Shown: positions 1 to 6,530 of the stretch, one piece after another
Position numbering within the stretch: the stretch's first letter is position 1
How the letters are laid out: every line of letters begins with the position of its first letter
Assembly (NCBI GenBank): GCA_900772445.1
Contig: CAAHEL010000016.1
Coordinates: 1-7,522 of the forward strand
Length of the DNA stretch: 7,522 nucleotides
Direction of reading: 5' to 3'
Source: Bacilli bacterium
Lineage (GTDB): Bacteria > Bacillota_I > Bacilli_A > RF39 > UBA660
The notes under the pieces: model-generated
What the model saw: only the letters and a program-made list of their open reading frames with translations
Told to the model about the DNA's origin: nothing
Database searches by the model: none
Translations under genes and position numbers: made by a program

Positions 1-74
1 GACGGATTGTGGGAATCGAACCCACGTATGTTGGAACCACAATCCAATGTGTTAACCACTTCACCAAATCCGCC
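1..74 (-). tRNA. tRNA-His (anticodon GTG)
   Basis: On the minus strand this folds as a full cloverleaf. The anticodon stem TTGGA/TCCAA encloses the loop TTGTGGT, whose anticodon GTG (plus positions 38-40) reads His codons. The T arm is GTGGG-TTCGATT-CCCAC and the D loop contains AAGTGGTTAA. The acceptor stem shows the tRNA-His hallmark: an extra 5' G (position -1, plus base 74) opposite the discriminator C73 (plus base 1). One G-U wobble sits at the first regular pair. The gene reaches the window edge, so whether CCA is encoded cannot be seen. It lies downstream of priA on the same strand but has its own promoter. Confidence 0.96.
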
Positions 75-86
75 ATAGCGATTAAT

Positions 87-115
87 ATCATAACATATTT
101 TAAGAGTTTTGACAA
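87..115 (-). promoter_or_regulatory. Sigma-A promoter for tRNA-His
   Basis: Read on the minus strand, TTGTCA (plus 110-115) is followed by a 17-bp spacer and TATGAT (plus 87-92). Each hexamer matches the consensus at five of six positions. The expected start, near plus 80, lies only about six bases upstream of the mature tRNA 5' end, as is usual for bacterial tRNA genes. No hairpin terminator is visible between priA and this promoter (75-170), so some priA read-through into the tRNA is possible. Confidence 0.8.
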
Positions 116-170
116 GATGTTTTATTAAAAATTTCGGTAAAAAAGAAAGAATTTGATATATTATTTAATT

Positions 171-2351
171 TTATAATCTAATTGGGTCAACATCAATTTC
201 AACATTAACATTACTAATATTCTTATAAAATTCATCAATATATTTTAATACTTCTTTTAATTTAACATCTTTTTTATACTTAATAATACATTGATAATTA
301 TAAATATTATTTACTTTAAACATACTTGCCATCGTTGGTCCTAGAATAATAGTATCACTTTCTAAATTTTTTCTTAAATATTCACCAATTTTATTAGCAT
401 TTTTAAAACCTTCTTCATAATCTTTACAACTTATTTTAACAAGTGTTATAAAATAATATGGTGAATAATTTAATGCTTTTCTAATTTTCATTTCTTCTTT
501 ATAAAAATCTAAATAATTATGTTCCTTAGCATAAACAATACTATAATGTTCGCTATTATAAGTCTGAATTATAACTTCACCAGGGTATTCTCCCCTACCT
601 GCTCTACCTGCAACTTGTGATAACAATTGAAAAGTTCTTTCACTACTACGAAAATCCGGAACACATAAAGAAATATCAGCATTAATTACTCCTACTAAAG
701 TTACTTTAGGAAAATCTAGTCCTTTAGCAATCATTTGCGTACCAAGTAAAATATCATATTTTCCTTCTCCGAAATCTTTAATTATTTTTTCGTGCATTCC
801 CTTTTTTAAAGTCGTATCTGCGTCCATTCTAATAACTCTTGCTTTAAATTTATCTATTATTTCTTGTTCTAATTTTTCTGTTCCAAGACCAATTCCCTTG
901 ATATCTTTACTACCACACTTAACACATTCACTAGGGGCTTTTTTAGTATAATTACAATAATGACATCTTAAACTATCCGAAGACTTATGATAAGTTAAAC
1001 TAATATCACATCTAGGACATTTTTCTACTTCTCCACAATTAGAGCATCTTATCATCGAAGAATAACCTCTTCGGTTAAGTAATAATATTACCTGTTCTCC
1101 TTTTGATATTTTTTCATTTATTTTATCAACAAGTAACTCTGAAAAAGTAAAATTACCTTTCTTAACTTCATCTTTCATATCCACAACATTAACTTTAGGT
1201 AATACCATATTATTTGCTCTTTTCTTTAAAGTAAGTAATTCATAATTCTTATTAAGTGCTCTAGCAAAAGACTCAAGCGAAGGAGTTGCACTACCTAGTA
1301 TAACAGGACAATTATGATATTTACTTCTTAAAATAGCAATATCTCTAGCGTGATATCTTGGGTGATTTTCTTGTTTATATGTCGCAGTATGTTCTTCATC
1401 AATAATAATAACCCCAATATCTGAAAAAGGTGCAAATATAGCACTTCTTGCTCCAACAACTATACTTACTTTACCTTCTTTTATTTTTCTATATTCATCA
1501 TATCTTTCAGTATCAGATAATCCTGAATGAAGTATTGCAACTTGACTACCAAATCTATTTACAAATCTAGAAACAATTTGGGGAGTTAAACTAATCTCAG
1601 GAACTAACATAATTGCTTTTTTATTTTTGTCTATCACTTTAGAAATAATATTCATATATACTTCCGTCTTACCTGAACCAGTTACCCCATAAAGCAAATA
1701 AGTAATACTTTTATCTAAATTACTAACAACCTTTTCTACTGCATATTTTTGTTCTTCATTTAAAATAACTTTCTTATCACAACTAATCTTATCAAATTTA
1801 TATCTATAATCTTCTTCATAAATAAATTTAACTAACTCTTTTTTTAATAAAGTATTAATCGTTGAATTTAAACTAGTTACTAATATTTTCTTATTAATTA
1901 ATAATTCATTTAATAACTCTTTTTGTTTATCATACTTACAAGCATCTAAATAATCTCTAATAACATTTTCTGACTTATTTAAAACAAGATATCTATTTTG
2001 TTTAGTATTAATATTAGTTTTAACACTAGCTTTTAATGCTTTAGGTAACATTACTTGATATGCACTAATTAAACTACATAATGTATATTCTTGTATTTTT
2101 TTACCTAATTCTAACATTTCTTTATTAAGTATAGGTTCTAAATCAATAACTTCAATTATTTCTTTAAGTTCATAATCTTCCTTATAATTATCAAATAAAT
2201 CAAGAACAAAACCTTCAATAATCATTTTACCAAAACTCACTTTAACTCTTGAACCAATTTTAATAATATCTCTAAATCTATCTGGAACAATATAAACAAA
2301 TTCCCTATCTACATTTTTAACACCAATTTCTACAATAACCTTTGCGTACAT
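171..2351 (-). CDS. priA: Primosomal protein N' (replication restart helicase PriA)
   Basis: PriA is a 3'-to-5' superfamily 2 DNA helicase that recognises abandoned forks and helps reload the replicative helicase. The 726-residue product is complete. The N-terminal 3'-DNA-binding region runs from residue 1 to about 105 (REFVYIVPDRF near residue 17). The helicase core has Walker A GVTGSGKT at 222-229, DEEH at 318-321, GSATPS near 353, GTQMIAKGLDFP at 537-548 and QVAGRAGRG at 579-587. Eight zinc-binding cysteines form four CxxC pairs at 436/439, 445/448, 463/466 and 476/479, inserted in helicase lobe 2 as in known PriA. The C-terminus ends in the family-typical DVDP. GGGAGG lies six bases before the ATG, which fixes the start. 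A hairpin separates it from the gene upstream, so it probably has its own weak promoter. The product contains no tryptophan. Confidence 0.97.
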   Translation of the reverse strand: MYAKVIVEIGVKNVDREFVYIVPDRFRDIIKIGSRVKVSFGKMIIEGFVLDLFDNYKEDYELKEIIEVIDLEPILNKEMLELGKKIQEYTLCSLISAYQVMLPKALKASVKTNINTKQNRYLVLNKSENVIRDYLDACKYDKQKELLNELLINKKILVTSLNSTINTLLKKELVKFIYEEDYRYKFDKISCDKKVILNEEQKYAVEKVVSNLDKSITYLLYGVTGSGKTEVYMNIISKVIDKNKKAIMLVPEISLTPQIVSRFVNRFGSQVAILHSGLSDTERYDEYRKIKEGKVSIVVGARSAIFAPFSDIGVIIIDEEHTATYKQENHPRYHARDIAILRSKYHNCPVILGSATPSLESFARALNKNYELLTLKKRANNMVLPKVNVVDMKDEVKKGNFTFSELLVDKINEKISKGEQVILLLNRRGYSSMIRCSNCGEVEKCPRCDISLTYHKSSDSLRCHYCNYTKKAPSECVKCGSKDIKGIGLGTEKLEQEIIDKFKARVIRMDADTTLKKGMHEKIIKDFGEGKYDILLGTQMIAKGLDFPKVTLVGVINADISLCVPDFRSSERTFQLLSQVAGRAGRGEYPGEVIIQTYNSEHYSIVYAKEHNYLDFYKEEMKIRKALNYSPYYFITLVKISCKDYEEGFKNANKIGEYLRKNLESDTIILGPTMASMFKVNNIYNYQCIIKYKKDVKLKEVLKYIDEFYKNISNVNVEIDVDPIRL

Positions 2352-2363
2352 CTAATACCTCCC

Positions 2364-2397
2364 AAAAGAAAAAACATATGATAACAAACATATGTTT
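2364..2397 (-). terminator. Hairpin terminator between the 131-aa gene and priA
   Basis: Read on the minus strand, AAACATATG (plus 2389-2397) and CATATGTTT (plus 2372-2380) form a perfect 9-bp inverted repeat with an 8-nt loop. A T-rich tail follows (TTTCTTTT, plus 2364-2371). The 5' arm overlaps the TAA stop of the upstream gene, so the hairpin begins exactly where that gene ends. Only two pairs are G-C, so termination is probably partial and leaves some read-through into priA. Confidence 0.55.
2378..2386 (-). promoter_or_regulatory. Possible extended -10 promoter for priA
   Basis: The minus strand reads TGTTATCAT here: a TATCAT hexamer (five of six to consensus) preceded by TG at the extended -10 position. 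No good -35 box lies 17 bp upstream (GATGGA). Initiation would fall near plus 2371, leaving about 19 nt of leader that includes the priA Shine-Dalgarno site. The element overlaps the loop and 3' arm of the terminator hairpin. It is the only reasonable candidate between the upstream stop and priA, but in DNA this AT-rich a chance match is easy. Confidence 0.3.
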
Positions 2398-2791
2398 AAA
2401 TCCATCTAGAACTAGTAATTTCTAATACTTGTCTTTGTTCGTATTTACTAGTAAATACAATAATTTTCTTAATCAAATCTTTTATAGATTTCTTATTTTC
2501 TAAATCTATATCCTCAATTGACAAATGTTTACTAAATTCTTTCTTATATTTATTATCTTTAACATATAAATATAAACCTTTATCTAAAGATTCAACTATC
2601 TTTAATTGCTTTTCATCTTCCCCATTAACAGCAAAAATAAGTTCTCTATACCATTCAATTAATTTTTTAGATAATACATCTCCATATTCATATTCATAAT
2701 TAACAATATAATCATAATTAGGACAATGTTTAAGTATCTTATTTACAAAAGAAACATCAATTGTTTGAGTATAAACTAAATCTTGAACCAT
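2396..2791 (-). CDS. Hypothetical soluble protein, 131 aa
   Basis: I do not recognise this family. The start MVQDLVY (plus 2789-2791) is chosen because AAAGGAGA (plus 2799-2806) sits seven bases upstream. A 14-codon longer version starting at 2833 would begin upstream of the predicted transcription start and has no such site. The product is highly charged, rich in Lys, Glu and Tyr, and has no signal peptide or membrane segment, so it is probably cytoplasmic. It looks mixed alpha/beta at the N-terminus and helical from about residue 90, and ends in ITSSRWI. It carries two of the three tryptophans in the whole window (TGG codons at EWYREL and SSRWI). It has its own promoter inside the end of the preceding gene and a terminator-like hairpin at its stop. 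I see no convincing similarity to the neighbouring 136-aa protein. Confidence 0.8.
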   Translation of the reverse strand: MVQDLVYTQTIDVSFVNKILKHCPNYDYIVNYEYEYGDVLSKKLIEWYRELIFAVNGEDEKQLKIVESLDKGLYLYVKDNKYKKEFSKHLSIEDIDLENKKSIKDLIKKIIVFTSKYEQRQVLEITSSRWI

Positions 2792-2823
2792 ATTGTTATC
2801 TCCTTTACTTATTTTACAAGATA

Positions 2824-2852
2824 AGTATAACAATATTTTTATTAATTGTAAA
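2824..2852 (-). promoter_or_regulatory. Sigma-A promoter for the 131-aa gene
   Basis: Read on the minus strand, TTTACA (plus 2847-2852), a 17-bp spacer and TATACT (plus 2824-2829) each match consensus at five of six positions. It straddles the stop codon of the upstream 136-aa gene. The predicted start near plus 2817 gives a leader of about 25 nt carrying the AAAGGAGA ribosome-binding site. The hexamers, spacer length and much of the spacer sequence repeat those of the promoter at 4617-4645. Confidence 0.75.
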
Positions 2853-3252
2853 GTTTTTTTATCAATTTATGTTTATTTTCTGAATCAAATTCATAAGGAA
2901 AATAAAATTCTTTTCTTCTTATATTATAATTTAATATACTTTCTCTTAATCTAAATAACTCTTCCTCACTATCATTAAATAAAGTTTTACGATATTCCAA
3001 AATTGTATTAATAATCATTTCTCTAGTTACTTTTTGCTTTGTTTTACTCATAAAATAACTATTAAGTTCTTTAAATAATTCTTCATATTCAAAAACATTA
3101 TCTAAAATAATATTATTACATTTATCAGTATTGTATCTAGAAATAACACTAATAAATTTATTATAATCAAGTTTATAAAGAACACTCATTATATCAATTA
3201 ACACCTCATTATAAACCTCTAAAACATTATCTAATCCATCATTAAATACCAT
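2842..3252 (-). CDS. Hypothetical soluble protein, 136 aa
   Basis: I do not recognise this family. The product is acidic-to-mixed in charge and predicted by eye to be mostly helical (long amphipathic stretches such as EELFRLRESILNYNIRRKEF). It has no signal peptide, membrane segment or cysteine cluster and contains no tryptophan. It follows the transglutaminase-like gene by 15 nt with no visible promoter or terminator between them, so the two are almost certainly co-transcribed. The start is uncertain: the bases ahead of the ATG (AATAATTCTAGT) contain no Shine-Dalgarno sequence. The next in-frame ATG, codon 22, has GAGGTG upstream but 12 bases away, which is too far. Translation may depend on ribosomes finishing the upstream gene. 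The ATG at 3252 is kept because nothing better exists in frame before the upstream stop. Confidence 0.7.
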   Translation of the reverse strand: MVFNDGLDNVLEVYNEVLIDIMSVLYKLDYNKFISVISRYNTDKCNNIILDNVFEYEELFKELNSYFMSKTKQKVTREMIINTILEYRKTLFNDSEEELFRLRESILNYNIRRKEFYFPYEFDSENKHKLIKKLYN

Positions 3253-3267
3253 ACTAGAATTATTAAT

Positions 3268-4596
3268 TTAACTAATTTTAACATCAAGATATTTTTTTAA
3301 TTTCTTATCAAATTCTAATTCATCACTATTATTAAAGAAAACATCTTCTAGAGTTAAATAAGTCATCATCATTTCCTTATTAGTTTCTTCAAAAGTATTT
3401 AATGAAAATATAACTGAATCCCTCTCTAAATTATTATCCCAAGTAGGATCACTAACAAAATAACCATTAACATCATATTTTTCATCAACAATATGTACTA
3501 TTGCTCTTTCGTGGTCTTCTTCACTGTTATCACTAAAATCTTTTACAGTAACATCAAAACTAACACTTTCAATACCGACTTGTCTTAATAATTCAGTAAG
3601 TAAACTTTGAAATCCACAGCAAACCATATACTCATTATTAAGAATATATTTAAGTAATCTTGATGCTTCTAAATCATCATCATTTTCATTATATTCTTTT
3701 AAAGAAGTAACAATTTTATAAACTGCCATAAACTTTTCTAATGGTGATAAATCTGAATTTTTAATATCAATAGTCATTATACCAGTAAGATTATTTTCAT
3801 AAATAAATTCCTCTAAAGTATAATAAGAATTATCTCCATATATTATAACTTCTACAAATTTTAAATTAAGACCAGTAAATAAAGCATAAGGAAATAATTC
3901 TTTCTTATCAACAGAAAAAACAAACTTACACTTTTTACCTAATAATTCTAAAGTATTTATAATCTTAAATATCTTCATATAATCATCACTATAAGATTTA
4001 TAATTACAAAAAGGACTAGAATAATCAATAATTGCATTATCTCTAACATATTTTAAATTCTTGATTTGACTATATTCAATATCAGAATTAAAATCAAGTC
4101 TACTAGAATTAATAACTTCACTAAAAGATTTATCCCCTAAAGCACAAGATGTTGATACTTGTCTTACTACTCCATTACTAACAGTATATATATCTATCTT
4201 TTTAGATTTTAAATAATATAATTCCCTCATGTCTAGTTTAATATCTATTAAATATAGTTTATAAATATTCCTAGTTTCTATAAGTTCTTTTATAAAATTA
4301 AAACTATATTCCTTTTTATGAATATGTAAATATGAACTATTAGATTCTAGTATCTCTTTTCTTATAATATCAATAATTATTTTCTTATTTAATTCATAAT
4401 AAAATCTATTAATATATAAATTACCCCTAATATAAACTATTGGATAATCTAAACTATCATCAGTTATATAAAAATCATTATCATTAAAATCATTATTAAT
4501 AATCTTTAATTTCTTTAACTTAATACCATCAGCAAGTAAAGAAAATATATCTTCATAATATTTACAACTATTATCATTTAATTTAAAATACCCCAT
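3268..4596 (-). CDS. Transglutaminase-like domain protein, 442 aa
   Basis: The C-terminal part (about residues 280-390) resembles the transglutaminase-like/papain-fold core. LEKFMAVYKIV is followed by VCCGFQSLLTELLRQVGI with a candidate nucleophile Cys326 or Cys327. DHERAIVHIVD supplies His362, and YFVSDPTWD supplies Asp383, the usual Cys-His-Asp order and spacing. The first 270 residues are Lys/Asp/Tyr-rich alternating strands and helices that I do not recognise; they may form a substrate or partner module. There is no signal peptide or membrane span, so it is probably cytosolic. Members of this superfamily include proteases, amidases and cross-linking enzymes; the reaction here cannot be inferred. 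The start MGYFKLN (plus 4594-4596) has AAGGA eight bases upstream. The longer frame starting at 4626 would begin upstream of the promoter's -10 box. It is the first gene of a two- or three-gene unit. Confidence 0.78.
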   Translation of the reverse strand: MGYFKLNDNSCKYYEDIFSLLADGIKLKKLKIINNDFNDNDFYITDDSLDYPIVYIRGNLYINRFYYELNKKIIIDIIRKEILESNSSYLHIHKKEYSFNFIKELIETRNIYKLYLIDIKLDMRELYYLKSKKIDIYTVSNGVVRQVSTSCALGDKSFSEVINSSRLDFNSDIEYSQIKNLKYVRDNAIIDYSSPFCNYKSYSDDYMKIFKIINTLELLGKKCKFVFSVDKKELFPYALFTGLNLKFVEVIIYGDNSYYTLEEFIYENNLTGIMTIDIKNSDLSPLEKFMAVYKIVTSLKEYNENDDDLEASRLLKYILNNEYMVCCGFQSLLTELLRQVGIESVSFDVTVKDFSDNSEEDHERAIVHIVDEKYDVNGYFVSDPTWDNNLERDSVIFSLNTFEETNKEMMMTYLTLEDVFFNNSDELEFDKKLKKYLDVKIS

Positions 4597-4616
4597 AATA
4601 TCAGTCCTTAGCGTAT

Positions 4617-4645
4617 AGTATAGCAATTTTTTACTAATTTGTAAA
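4617..4645 (-). promoter_or_regulatory. Sigma-A promoter for the transglutaminase-like gene unit
   Basis: Read on the minus strand, TTTACA (plus 4640-4645), a 17-bp spacer and TATACT (plus 4617-4622). The expected start near plus 4610 leaves a leader of only about 14 nt that includes AAGGA (plus 4605-4609). Its -35 box overlaps the T-tract of the preceding terminator. It matches the promoter at 2824-2852 at 24 of 30 aligned positions. Confidence 0.75.
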
Positions 4646-4667
4646 GAAAAATAACTCTAAAGTTATT
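4643..4667 (-). terminator. Terminator of the scpA-scpB-pdp operon
   Basis: The minus strand reads AATAACT-TTAG-AGTTATT (plus 4650-4667), a perfect 7-bp stem with a 4-nt loop, followed by TTTCTTT. It lies about 38 nt past the pdp stop, with no gene between. The stem is AT-rich and has only one G-C pair, but its placement and tail fit a Rho-independent terminator. Confidence 0.6.
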
Positions 4668-4688
4668 AAAGCTATCTTTTACAATATT

Positions 4689-4738
4689 ATATATTAATTT
4701 ATAATCTATTTTAATACTTCATATATTAATTTATAATC
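4689..4738. repeat. 18-bp perfect direct repeat (32-bp tandem duplication) at the pdp 3' end
   Basis: The same 18 bases occur at 4689-4706 and 4721-4738, offset by 32 bp. On the coding strand each copy starts GATTATAAATTAATATAT. The first copy met by the ribosome encodes DYKLIY, seven residues before the end of the phosphorylase. The second begins at the last base of the TAG stop. Beyond the perfect core the copies stay loosely alike (GAAGTATTAAAATAG against AATATTGTAAAAGATAG), so this looks like an old tandem duplication of about 32 bp. Confidence 0.85.
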
Positions 4739-5968
4739 AACTTTATTATCACTTATTTCATAACATAAAGTATCCATTTCTTCAAGTTTCTTATTAGAAT
4801 ATATCGTATATATCGTATCTCCTGCTTCAATATAATCATTAATATTTTTATTAATTACTATTCCTGAAGAATAATCTATCACATCATCTTTTGACATTCT
4901 ACCTGCACCAGTCATTACCGAAATCTTACCTAATTTTAAAGCATCTAGTTTAGTTAAATATCCACTTTTATGTGATTTAATTTCACACTTAAATTTAGGT
5001 TTAGGCAAATTATTAATATCTCCCTTTTGATAATTAACAAATTCTATAAACTTATTATAAGCATTACCATTTTCTAAATTAGTAATAACCATATTTTTTG
5101 CTTCTTCATAACTAATATTAAGTCCCAAACTTACCATATAACTAGATAGTTCAACACATAAATTATATAATTCTCCCTTTTTATTATTCTTTAAAACATC
5201 AATAACTTCCATAACTTCTAAAGAATTACCTATATTATTCCCTAAAGGAATATCCATATTAGTAATTAAACATATTACCCTAATACCATACATCTTACCA
5301 ATATTAATCATTAAATTAGCAAGTCTTTTAGCATCTTCCATATTTTTAATTAATGCTCCACTACCTAACTTCAAATCAATAACTAAATTCTTTGACCCAC
5401 AAGCAATCTTTTTACTCATAATCGAACTAGCAATCAAAGGAATAGACTCAACTGTACCAGTAACATCCCTTAAAGCATAAATCTTTTTATCAGCAATTAC
5501 CAAATCTTCAGTTTGACTAACAACTGACATACCAATATTTTTAATTTGATTTATAAATTCTTCCTTAGTTAAATTAACATTAAATCCTGGAATAGATTCT
5601 AGTTTATCAATTGTACCACCAGTATATCCTAATCCCCTACCACTCATTTTACAAACCTTAACACCACAAGAAGACACAATTGGAGAAATAATCAAAGTAG
5701 TCTTATCACCAATACCACCAGTTGAATGTTTATCAACCACATTAGATAACTCATTAAGGTCTATTCTACTACCACTATTTAACATACAGTCAGTTAAAGC
5801 ATAAACTTCATTATCACTCATTCCATTAATAGTAATTGCCATAAGTAATGAACTCATTTGATAATCTTTAACACTACCATTAACATAAGAATTAACTGCA
5901 TATTCTATTTCTTCTTTAGTTAATTCTTCTTTTTTTCTCTTTTTATCAATTATATCTAGTATATTCAT
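4706..5968 (-). CDS. pdp: Pyrimidine-nucleoside (thymidine) phosphorylase
   Basis: It catalyses reversible phosphorolysis of thymidine, deoxyuridine and, in the Bacillota-type enzyme, uridine, giving the free base and (deoxy)ribose-1-phosphate for salvage. The 420-residue product is near the usual family length. It shows the phosphate-binding DKHSTGGIGDKTT (79-91), the family signature SGRGLGYTGGTIDKLE (109-124), and ALRDVTGTVESIPLIASSIMSKK (165-187), which carries the substrate-contacting Arg, Ser and Lys. LGSGALIK follows at 201-208. The C-terminal alpha/beta domain includes VMTGAGRMSKDD. The start MNILDII has AAGGAG six bases upstream; a 35-codon longer open frame only overlaps scpB out of frame. 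scpB ends one base before this ATG, so translation is probably coupled. Whether it is strictly deoA (2.4.2.4) or pdp (2.4.2.2) cannot be settled from sequence alone; the host type favours pdp. Confidence 0.94.
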   Translation of the reverse strand: MNILDIIDKKRKKEELTKEEIEYAVNSYVNGSVKDYQMSSLLMAITINGMSDNEVYALTDCMLNSGSRIDLNELSNVVDKHSTGGIGDKTTLIISPIVSSCGVKVCKMSGRGLGYTGGTIDKLESIPGFNVNLTKEEFINQIKNIGMSVVSQTEDLVIADKKIYALRDVTGTVESIPLIASSIMSKKIACGSKNLVIDLKLGSGALIKNMEDAKRLANLMINIGKMYGIRVICLITNMDIPLGNNIGNSLEVMEVIDVLKNNKKGELYNLCVELSSYMVSLGLNISYEEAKNMVITNLENGNAYNKFIEFVNYQKGDINNLPKPKFKCEIKSHKSGYLTKLDALKLGKISVMTGAGRMSKDDVIDYSSGIVINKNINDYIEAGDTIYTIYSNKKLEEMDTLCYEISDNKVDYKLIYEVLK

Positions 5969-5969
5969 T

Positions 5970-6527
5970 TTATTCTCCTTCTTCCACATATTTAGATTTA
6001 TATAAATCTTTTTCAGTATCTTCTTCTTCCAAAACCTCAATCTTTGGTAATTCTTCCTTACTAGATAAACCAAAGCAGTCTAAAAACTCGTCAGTTGTCT
6101 TATATAAAATAGGTTTACCAGGAAGTTCACTCTTACCACACTCTTTAATTAAACCTTTAGCAAGTAATCTTCTTACTAAATATGCTGAATCAACGCCTCT
6201 TAACTTATCTACTTCAACCCTAGTTATTGGTTCATTATAAGCAATTATAGCAAGTACCTCTAATGCTGAATTAGATAATATTTGTGTTTTAGAATCTATA
6301 ATCAATTTTTGATAATATTCCTTATGTTCTTCCTTTGTAGTAAGTTTAAAAGTATTTCCTAAAAAATTAATTTTAAGACCACGATTTTCATCTTCATAAG
6401 ACTTCTTTAACTCATAAATTAATTCTTTTGCTCTTTCCCTATCTACTTCTAAAATATCCATTACTTGTTCTATAGTAAGACCTAAATCTCCCTGAACGTA
6501 TAATAATCCCTCAAGTACCGCTAACAT
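5970..6527 (-). CDS. scpB: Segregation and condensation protein B
   Basis: ScpB forms a dimer of paired winged-helix domains that binds the ScpA linker in the SMC-ScpA-ScpB condensin, which compacts and separates sister chromosomes. The 185-residue product shows the typical opening EGLLYVQGDLGLTIEQ (6-20), the second winged helix SALEVLAIIAYNEPITRVEV (87-106) with RGVDS at 110-114, and the conserved GKPILYKTTDEFLDCFGL (137-154). An acidic tail follows. The N-terminus is a few residues shorter than many homologues, but GAGG sits six bases before this ATG. That ribosome-binding site lies over the last codons of scpA, whose stop is three bases upstream. Its own 3' end carries the ribosome-binding site of pdp. 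Confidence 0.95.
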   Translation of the reverse strand: MLAVLEGLLYVQGDLGLTIEQVMDILEVDRERAKELIYELKKSYEDENRGLKINFLGNTFKLTTKEEHKEYYQKLIIDSKTQILSNSALEVLAIIAYNEPITRVEVDKLRGVDSAYLVRRLLAKGLIKECGKSELPGKPILYKTTDEFLDCFGLSSKEELPKIEVLEEEDTEKDLYKSKYVEEGE

Positions 6528-6530
6528 ATT

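Noticed and set aside
2792..2833. A 14-codon N-terminal extension of the 131-aa protein starting at 2833.
   Set aside because: It lacks a ribosome-binding site and would start upstream of the -10 box and predicted transcription start; the internal ATG has AAAGGAGA at good spacing.
2396..3252. The two small hypothetical genes as tandem paralogues.
   Set aside because: Similar size and composition, but no alignable motif could be found by eye between them.
4597..4626. A 10-codon extension of the transglutaminase-like protein starting at 4626.
   Set aside because: That ATG overlaps the promoter spacer and -10 region; the ATG at 4596 has AAGGA eight bases upstream.
5969..6073. A 35-codon extension of the phosphorylase.
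   Set aside because: It overlaps scpB out of frame, is Lys/Arg-rich with no family match, and the ATG at 5968 fits both homologues and the AAGGAG site.
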